DNA of 11,539 nucleotides. It comes from Dysgonamonadaceae bacterium. Lineage in GTDB: Bacteria; Bacteroidota; Bacteroidia; Bacteroidales; Azobacteroidaceae. The DNA lies in contig JAIRMF010000021.1 in assembly GCA_031258895.1 (NCBI GenBank), positions 1 to 11,539 of the forward strand, in the 5' to 3' direction. Position numbers and translations under genes: made by a program. The notes under the pieces were generated by a model that did not search any database, was not told the DNA's origin, and saw only the letters and a program-made list of their open reading frames with translations. This document shows, piece after piece, positions 6,420 to 11,539 of the stretch. Position 1 is the stretch's first letter; each line of letters begins with the position of its first letter.

Positions 6420-7724
6420 CTACTCCCTTAGTATCTTCGCGCCGATAGCATTGAGCCTCCCGTCAATATCCTGATATCCGCGGTCAATCTGATCGATATT
6501 GTATATCCTGCTCTCGCCCTCAGCGCTCATCGCAGCAAGAAGCATCGCTATACCCGCCCTTATATCGGGAGAAGTCATCGTGGCGGAACGAAGACGATAC
6601 TTCCTGCCTGAACCTATCACGGTTGCCCTGTGAGGATCGCAAAGTATGATCTGTGCACCCATATCTATCAACTTATCAACAAAAAATAAACGGCTTTCAA
6701 ACATCTTCTGGTGGATCAAAACACTTCCGTTGGCCTGCGTCGCGACAACCAAAAAAACACTCAAAAGGTCGGGCGTCAAACCAGGCCACGGAGCATCGGA
6801 AACAGTCAAAATAGAACCGTCCATAAAAGTCTCAACAGTATATAAATCCTGCTGAGGCACGACTATATCGTCGCCTTCACGATCTATCACTATCCCCATC
6901 CGACGAAAAGCATCGGGAATAATTCCGAGTCCCTCATACACAACATTCCTTATACGCAATGCCGACTGCGTAATCGCCGCCATCCCGATAAAACTGCCAA
7001 CCTCTATCATATCCGGCAAAACAGTGTGAGAACAACCACCCAAAAAATCGACCCCTACAACCTTCAAAAGATTGGAAGAAATACCGGTAATGTTCGCACC
7101 CATCGCCGACAACATAATGGACAACTGTTGCAGATAAGGCTCACAGGCAGCATTGTAAATCGTAGTGTCGCCCTCAGCCAATACCGCTGCCATCAAAATA
7201 TTGGCAGTTCCCGTAACCGACGCCTCTTCCAGCAATATGTAAGCGCCCCTAAGACCCTCCGACTTAATCTCGTAGGCCTGCTTCTGAGGATTATACCTGA
7301 AATCCGCTCCCAACTTTCCGATACCCGTCAAATGAGTGTCCAAACGCCTCCGACCAATCCTGTCGCCTCCAGGCCTATGTAACACAGCTTCGCCAAAACG
7401 AGCCACAAGAGGCCCGACCAGCATCACCGAACCCCTCAAAGTCGCCGCACGTTGACGGAAATCATCAGTGTGGATGTAATCAAGATCAATATCATCCGCC
7501 CGAAAAGTGTAAACACCTTCCGATAAACGTCCAATTTTAACTCCCATTGCGCCAAGTAACGCAATAAGATTTTTCACATCAAGTATCTCAGGGACGTTCC
7601 TAATCGTCACCGTTTCCGCCGTAAGTAACGTTGCACAAATAACCTGCAACGCCTCGTTTTTGGCGCCCTGCGGAACAATCTCCCCAGAGAGTTTACAACC
7701 GCCTTCAATTATAAATGTTGACAT
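6420..7724 (-). CDS. murA: UDP-N-acetylglucosamine 1-carboxyvinyltransferase (MurA)
   Basis: A cytoplasmic enzyme for the first committed step of peptidoglycan synthesis: it transfers enolpyruvate from phosphoenolpyruvate to UDP-GlcNAc. The 434-residue protein begins MSTFIIEGGCKLSGEIVPQG. Lys22-Asn23 in GAKNEAL match the substrate-binding pair of E. coli MurA, and Asp319 in GLTPDL corresponds to the catalytic Asp305. The loop normally written GGC-x-IGAR reads GGDRIGRRR, so the Cys115 equivalent is Asp121. This natural variant is known to keep activity and give fosfomycin insensitivity in other bacteria. The frame remains open upstream to an ATG at 7817. I chose 7724 because homology begins there and a -7 element (7743-7750) lies inside the would-be extension. 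It is first in a unit with the C69 dipeptidase and divergent from trpS. Confidence 0.97.
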   Translation of the reverse strand: MSTFIIEGGCKLSGEIVPQGAKNEALQVICATLLTAETVTIRNVPEILDVKNLIALLGAMGVKIGRLSEGVYTFRADDIDLDYIHTDDFRQRAATLRGSVMLVGPLVARFGEAVLHRPGGDRIGRRRLDTHLTGIGKLGADFRYNPQKQAYEIKSEGLRGAYILLEEASVTGTANILMAAVLAEGDTTIYNAACEPYLQQLSIMLSAMGANITGISSNLLKVVGVDFLGGCSHTVLPDMIEVGSFIGMAAITQSALRIRNVVYEGLGIIPDAFRRMGIVIDREGDDIVVPQQDLYTVETFMDGSILTVSDAPWPGLTPDLLSVFLVVATQANGSVLIHQKMFESRLFFVDKLIDMGAQIILCDPHRATVIGSGRKYRLRSATMTSPDIRAGIAMLLAAMSAEGESRIYNIDQIDRGYQDIDGRLNAIGAKILRE

Positions 7725-7742
7725 AAAAATAGCTTTATTTCG

Positions 7743-7750
7743 CAAATGTA
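7743..7750 (-). promoter_or_regulatory. Bacteroidota -7 promoter element for murA
   Basis: Minus-strand TACATTTG fits TAnnTTTG and ends 18 bases before the murA ATG at 7724, implying a very short leader. The -33 element is not clear. It supports the 7724 start over 7817. Confidence 0.6.
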
Positions 7751-7870
7751 GCAATAATTTTCCAAAACAGAACCGACGCTTCAAAAGACGAGTACTCCCG
7801 TATAAATGGTTTTTCAAGGCAACAAGTTATATCACCGACTTTATTCCCAAGTAAATCTTTTATTTGCGGA

Positions 7871-7905
7871 TTTGTTTAAGTTTCCAACAAAAAAACGTAC
7901 CTTTG
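7871..7905 (+). promoter_or_regulatory. Bacteroidota promoter for trpS-rnr
   Basis: TACCTTTG at 7898-7905 followed by CACTG is a strong -7 match, 26 bases before the trpS ATG. TTTG at 7871-7874 may be the -33 element, although the 23-base spacer is slightly longer than the usual 19-21. The region 7751-7897 separates the divergent murA and trpS promoters and shows nothing else I can identify. Confidence 0.65.
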
Positions 7906-7931
7906 CACTGCAAAAAATATGAAGAAACTCT

Positions 7932-8930
7932 ATGAAAACAGTATTAAGCGGCATCCGTCCCACAGGTAATCTGCATCTTGGAAATTATTTCGGTGCAATG
8001 GTTAATTTCTTGAAAATGCAGGAAATACACCGGTGCTTCTTCTTTATCGCAGACTGGCACTCCCTAACCACACACCCAGACCCGAAAATGCTCCACGTAA
8101 ATGTTACCGGCGTCCTCTCCGAATATCTCGCCTGTGGACTTGACCCGCAAAAAGCAACCTTGTATGTACAAAGTGAAGTGCCGGAAATTGCCGAGCTGTA
8201 TCTGCTGCTAAACATGCACGCATACCTTGGCGAACTCGAAAAAACCGTGTCGTTCAAGGAAAAAGCGCGGCAAAACCCGCAAAATATCAATGCCGGACTG
8301 CTTACCTATCCTGTGCTGATGGCAACCGACATACTAATCCATAATGCCGATTTCGTCCCCGTCGGAAAAGATCAGGAACAGCACCTGGAAATGACCAGAA
8401 ATTTCGCTGCTAGATTCAATTACAAATATGGTGTGGAATATTTCAAAATGCCGACCGCGTATATCTATGGAGAAAAAGATCTTATAAAGATTCCAGGCCT
8501 CGACGGCAGCAGAAAAATGGGTAAATCGGATGGAAACTGCATTTACCTGATCGATGAACCGAAAATTGTAGAGAAAAAAATAAAAAGCGCACTGACCGAT
8601 AACGGCCCGACAGGTGAAAATACACCAAAACCGGAATGTATCGAAAACCTGTTCACTATCCTTCGAGCGGTTTCCGAACCGGAAGTGGTGAAACATTACG
8701 AAACTCTATGGGATAGTGGCGAACAGCGTTGGTATGGTAGCCTGAAAAAACAGCTTGCAGAAGATGTCATAAAGCTGACGACCCCCATCAGAGAGAGAAT
8801 CAACAACATTAAAAACGACACAAAATACCTCGCCGAAATAGTTGAATCCGGAACCGTGAAAGCCCGAACAAACGCCTCGAAAACATTGAAGGACGTCCGG
8901 GAAATAATGGGATTCAAATCATTTTCATAA
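7932..8930 (+). CDS. trpS: Tryptophanyl-tRNA synthetase
   Basis: A class I aminoacyl-tRNA synthetase charging tRNA-Trp in the cytoplasm, 332 residues, the usual length for the bacterial enzyme. The start MKTVLSGIRPTGNLHLGNYF contains the HIGH-type ATP motif as HLGN (15-18). The second signature is KMGKS (195-199). The family segments MATDILIHNADFVPVGKDQ (130-148) and EQHLEMTRNFA (149-159) are intact. No T-box, tandem-Trp leader or other amino-acid-sensing element is visible in the short leader. The stop is followed after 15 bases by rnr, indicating co-transcription. Confidence 0.98.
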   Translation: MKTVLSGIRPTGNLHLGNYFGAMVNFLKMQEIHRCFFFIADWHSLTTHPDPKMLHVNVTGVLSEYLACGLDPQKATLYVQSEVPEIAELYLLLNMHAYLGELEKTVSFKEKARQNPQNINAGLLTYPVLMATDILIHNADFVPVGKDQEQHLEMTRNFAARFNYKYGVEYFKMPTAYIYGEKDLIKIPGLDGSRKMGKSDGNCIYLIDEPKIVEKKIKSALTDNGPTGENTPKPECIENLFTILRAVSEPEVVKHYETLWDSGEQRWYGSLKKQLAEDVIKLTTPIRERINNIKNDTKYLAEIVESGTVKARTNASKTLKDVREIMGFKSFS

Positions 8931-8945
8931 GAAGCACAATACTTT

Positions 8946-11087
8946 ATGCCAGAAAACAAAAGCTTTAATCCGAACAGACATCTGACCAAAAAACAGATAT
9001 TGAATCGTATTACCGATCTATTCAATTCCCATCCTCGGGAATCAATGACACACAGGCAGGTCAGCGGGAGCATAGGAGCTGTCTCTCAATTAAACCGTCA
9101 ATTTGTTGCACACCTCCTCGAAAATTTCGTGCAAAATGAGTTCTTAATTGAAGTAGAAAGAGGAAGATATAAACTTAACGGGAAGGGAACGGTTGCCGAA
9201 GGACGCTTCGAAAGACGTTCCAGCGGTAAAAATTCATTCGTCCCTGACGACGGAAGCATATCACTCTTTGTAGCTGAACGAAACTCATTACACGCAATGA
9301 ACGGCGATCGAGTGAGAGTTCAGGTTCTTGCCAAACGTAAAGGTAAAACACCCGAAGCGGAAGTTATAGAAATCCTCGAACGTAATCAGAATAATTTTGT
9401 GGGAGTACTGGAGGTGGGACGTAACCATTCGCTTCTACTGACAGACAGTAAAATCCTTGCACAGGATATCATCGTTTCAAACGACAAACTCGGAGGCGCT
9501 ATCGACGGTCAGAAAGTTGTGGTCAGGATTATCCGTTGGCCGGTAAAGGCAAGGAATCCTGAAGGTGAAGTGATTGAAATCCTTGGCAATGCAGGTGAAA
9601 ACCATACTGAGATGCACGCTATACTTGCCGAATTTGGACTGTCGCATCGCTATCCCGAAAATGTTGAAAGAGAAGCAGAGAAGATCCCGACTAAAATTAC
9701 AGAAGCAGAAATAAAGGCAAGAGAGGATTTCAGGAAAGTGCCGACTTTTACGATTGACCCCGCCGACGCTAAGGATTTCGACGACGCTCTGTCGATACGC
9801 CGCCTTGAGAACGGAAATTGGGAGGTGGGAGTTCATATTGCCGATGTAACGCACTATGTGCCGGAGGGTGGCATTATTGACAGAGAGGCTTACCGCAGGG
9901 CTACTTCGGTCTATCTGGTTGACCGTACCGTTCCGATGCTGCCTGAATCGCTTAGCAACAATCTTTGTTCTCTCCGTCCCAACGAGGATAAACTATGTTT
10001 CTCGACGGTTATTGAGCTGACGGATGAGGCTGAAATAAAAGGGTATAAAATAATACGCACCGTTATAAATTCCGACCGCCGGTTCGACTACGATGAGGCC
10101 CAACGAATTATCGAAACAGGCAGAGGTGACTTGAAGGATGAAATCTTGACGCTCGATCGTATGGCTAAGATACTTAAAAATAGACGATTCAAAGAAGGCG
10201 CTATAAGTTTTGAGCGTGCCGAAGTGAAATTCGAACTTGACGAAAATGGAAAGCCACTTCAAGCATACATGAAGGAGTCGAAAGAATCGAACAAACTTAT
10301 CGAAGAATTTATGTTGCTTGCTAATCGTCTTGTGGCCGAAGCTATCGGGAAGACGGGAAGAGGCAGAAGACCTCGCACATTTGTTTACCGTATCCATGAC
10401 CTGCCGAATCCTGAGAAGCTGACCAATTTTTCGGAATTTGTGCGTCGGTTGGGCTACAAGCTGAAAGATAGGGGCAGTACGGGGGAGGTATCGAGGAGTA
10501 TCAACAGCTTGCTCGAAAAGGTGCAGGGTAAAAAAGAGCAAAACCTTATCGAAACTATTGCTATACGCTCAATGTCGAAAGCCGTTTATTCGACGCACAA
10601 TATAGGTCATTACGGATTGGCTTTCAGGTATTACACTCACTTTACATCGCCCATTCGCCGTTATCCCGATATGATGGTGCATCGTTTGCTGGAGCGTTAT
10701 CTTGTGGGGGGGAAGACGGTTGATGAACAGAAGATAGAGGAAGAATGTAAACACTGTTCGTCGATGGAGACACTGGCGATGAGTGCCGAGCGGATGTCGA
10801 TCAAATACAAGCAGGTCGAGTTTATGGTCGATAAGGTTGGGATGGAGTTTGACGGTGTGATTTCGGGTGTGACTGAATGGGGTTTGTACGTTGAAATTGC
10901 GGGAAGCGTTTGCGAGGGGATGGTTGCGATACGAGACTTGCAGGACGATTATTACGAATACGACGAAAAAAATTATCGTCTTATTGGCATCCGTCGGAAG
11001 CATTGTTACAGACTTGGCGATTCTTTGAGGGTCAAGGTAGTAAAGGCAAACTTGGAGAGAAGACAATTGGATTTTGCGTTATGCTAA
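8946..11087 (+). CDS. rnr: Ribonuclease R (RNB-family 3'-5' exoribonuclease)
   Basis: A processive exoribonuclease that degrades structured RNA, 713 residues. It has an N-terminal winged-helix-like region (about 15-78), cold-shock/OB domains (about 80-215) and the RNB catalytic domain from about residue 255. The active-site signature DPADAKDFDD (271-280) carries the metal-binding Asp residues equivalent to E. coli D272, D278, D280 and D281. A C-terminal S1 domain follows (about 635-711, GMEFDGVISGVTEWGLYVEI). It lacks the long basic tail of the E. coli enzyme (813 residues), which is normal in this phylum as far as I recall. RNase II is less likely because of the winged-helix N-terminus and RNase R-like layout. 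The gene spans the point where plus-strand composition changes from C-rich to G-rich. A G7 run lies at 10706-10712. It follows trpS by 15 bases. Confidence 0.96.
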   Translation: MPENKSFNPNRHLTKKQILNRITDLFNSHPRESMTHRQVSGSIGAVSQLNRQFVAHLLENFVQNEFLIEVERGRYKLNGKGTVAEGRFERRSSGKNSFVPDDGSISLFVAERNSLHAMNGDRVRVQVLAKRKGKTPEAEVIEILERNQNNFVGVLEVGRNHSLLLTDSKILAQDIIVSNDKLGGAIDGQKVVVRIIRWPVKARNPEGEVIEILGNAGENHTEMHAILAEFGLSHRYPENVEREAEKIPTKITEAEIKAREDFRKVPTFTIDPADAKDFDDALSIRRLENGNWEVGVHIADVTHYVPEGGIIDREAYRRATSVYLVDRTVPMLPESLSNNLCSLRPNEDKLCFSTVIELTDEAEIKGYKIIRTVINSDRRFDYDEAQRIIETGRGDLKDEILTLDRMAKILKNRRFKEGAISFERAEVKFELDENGKPLQAYMKESKESNKLIEEFMLLANRLVAEAIGKTGRGRRPRTFVYRIHDLPNPEKLTNFSEFVRRLGYKLKDRGSTGEVSRSINSLLEKVQGKKEQNLIETIAIRSMSKAVYSTHNIGHYGLAFRYYTHFTSPIRRYPDMMVHRLLERYLVGGKTVDEQKIEEECKHCSSMETLAMSAERMSIKYKQVEFMVDKVGMEFDGVISGVTEWGLYVEIAGSVCEGMVAIRDLQDDYYEYDEKNYRLIGIRRKHCYRLGDSLRVKVVKANLERRQLDFALC

Positions 11088-11108
11088 AATTATTTTTATA
11101 TATCACCA

Positions 11109-11539
11109 ATGGAAAAGATTATTAAATGCTTCTTTACGTTCGCTGCTCTTATTATTTTCAGTACGGGCATAAATGCGGACAACATCAAGGCTCTGATTGT
11201 TACGGGTCAGAACAATCACAATTGGCAAGTCAGCCACATTGCTCTTCGGCGGATTCTCGAGAACTCCGGACGTTTCACGGTAGATTTAGCCGTATCACCT
11301 GAGAGGGGCGGGGATATGAATGTTTTCAAGCCTGATTTCAAGAGTTATCAGGTTGTTATCCTCGACTATAACGGAGATGACTGGTCGGACGAAACGCGGG
11401 GCAATTTTGTGGATTATGTAAAAGGTGGTGGAGGGATAGTTTTTTATCATGCCGCCAACAATGCTTTCCCGGAATGGAAAGAATACAACAAAATATCTGC
11501 TCTTGGCGGTTGGGGTGGACGCGACGAAAAGTCGGGGTC
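11109..11539 (+). CDS. Exported ThuA-like domain protein (3' part off the right edge)
   Basis: ATG at 11109 opens a frame that runs to the window edge, about 143 codons. It begins with a signal peptide (MEKIIKCFFTFAALIIFSTGINA) and then a Rossmann-like, class I glutamine-amidotransferase-like fold. Visible segments are IKALIVTGQNNHNW (26-39), a strand at YQVVILDYNGDDW and KGGGGIVFYHAANNAFPEW, followed by GGWGGRD. These match ThuA (trehalose-utilisation) domains, which Bacteroidota often export and which may act on sugars; the true reaction is unknown for this family. Further domains such as DUF1080 often follow but cannot be seen. It starts 21 bases after the rnr stop with no terminator between, so it may be read from the trpS promoter. 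Confidence 0.88.
   Translation, partial: MEKIIKCFFTFAALIIFSTGINADNIKALIVTGQNNHNWQVSHIALRRILENSGRFTVDLAVSPERGGDMNVFKPDFKSYQVVILDYNGDDWSDETRGNFVDYVKGGGGIVFYHAANNAFPEWKEYNKISALGGWGGRDEKSG

Noticed and set aside
7725..7817. N-terminal extension of MurA by 31 codons from an upstream ATG
   Set aside because: Homology begins at MSTFIIEGG (7724) and the probable murA promoter element lies within the extension.
7751..7897. Possible replication origin in the murA-trpS gap
   Set aside because: The gap is short, has no recognisable DnaA-box repeats, and lies to the left of the composition switch. It is better explained as a divergent promoter region.
10706..10712. G7 run in rnr as a phase-variation site
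   Set aside because: The gene is a housekeeping exoribonuclease, the run is shorter than the one in the pump gene, and the strand is generally G-rich here.
9993..11066. Minus-strand frames of 182 and 165 codons opposite rnr
   Set aside because: rnr is intact with all catalytic motifs across this region; the antisense translations show no family features.

Overview
The window looks like chromosomal DNA from a member of the Bacteroidota, most likely the order Bacteroidales. Four things support this. Several genes are preceded by the Bacteroidota -7 promoter element TAnnTTTG with A-rich leaders and no strong Shine-Dalgarno sequence. There is a small Cys-rich secreted protein of a Bacteroidota-type family. 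A putative glycosidase ends in what looks like a type IX secretion (T9SS) sorting domain. MurA carries Asp in place of the usual active-site Cys. Nothing in the window looks like a phage, plasmid, insertion sequence, CRISPR array, tRNA or rRNA.

Region 1 (1-2400, minus strand) is a metal-efflux locus. A 104-residue secreted Cys/His-rich protein (2400-2086) is followed by a hairpin resembling an intrinsic terminator, then a 199-base spacer with a 26-base imperfect palindrome and a second small hairpin, then the first ~628 codons of a heavy-metal RND pump of CzcA type (1886 to the left edge). The adaptor and outer-membrane channel genes expected for such a pump are not in view and may lie beyond the left edge.

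Region 2 (2401-4736) has divergent promoters, one for the small metal-locus protein and one for a 706-residue exported protein. That protein has a carbohydrate-binding-like N-terminal module, an alpha/alpha-barrel glycosidase-like domain and a T9SS-like tail. It ends at a clear intrinsic terminator (4697-4725).

Region 3 (4737-7750, minus strand) is a two-gene unit: murA (peptidoglycan precursor synthesis) followed 24 bases later by an exported family C69 dipeptidase. A -7 element just upstream fixes the murA start at 7724.

Region 4 (7871-11539, plus strand) is transcribed divergently from murA: trpS, then rnr (RNase R) 15 bases later, then a signal-peptide-bearing ThuA-like protein 21 bases later that runs off the right edge. 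These three are probably one transcription unit.

The most notable large-scale signal is strand composition. Left of about 9 kb the plus strand is rich in A and C whichever strand codes. To the right it becomes rich in G and T, with the switch inside rnr. In most bacteria a C-to-G skew change of this polarity marks the replication-origin side of the chromosome or the edge of an inversion. Most of the window is otherwise ordinary housekeeping and accessory content, and I do not see a convincing wholly new system. The unusual arrangement of the metal-efflux leader region is the best candidate for undescribed regulation.
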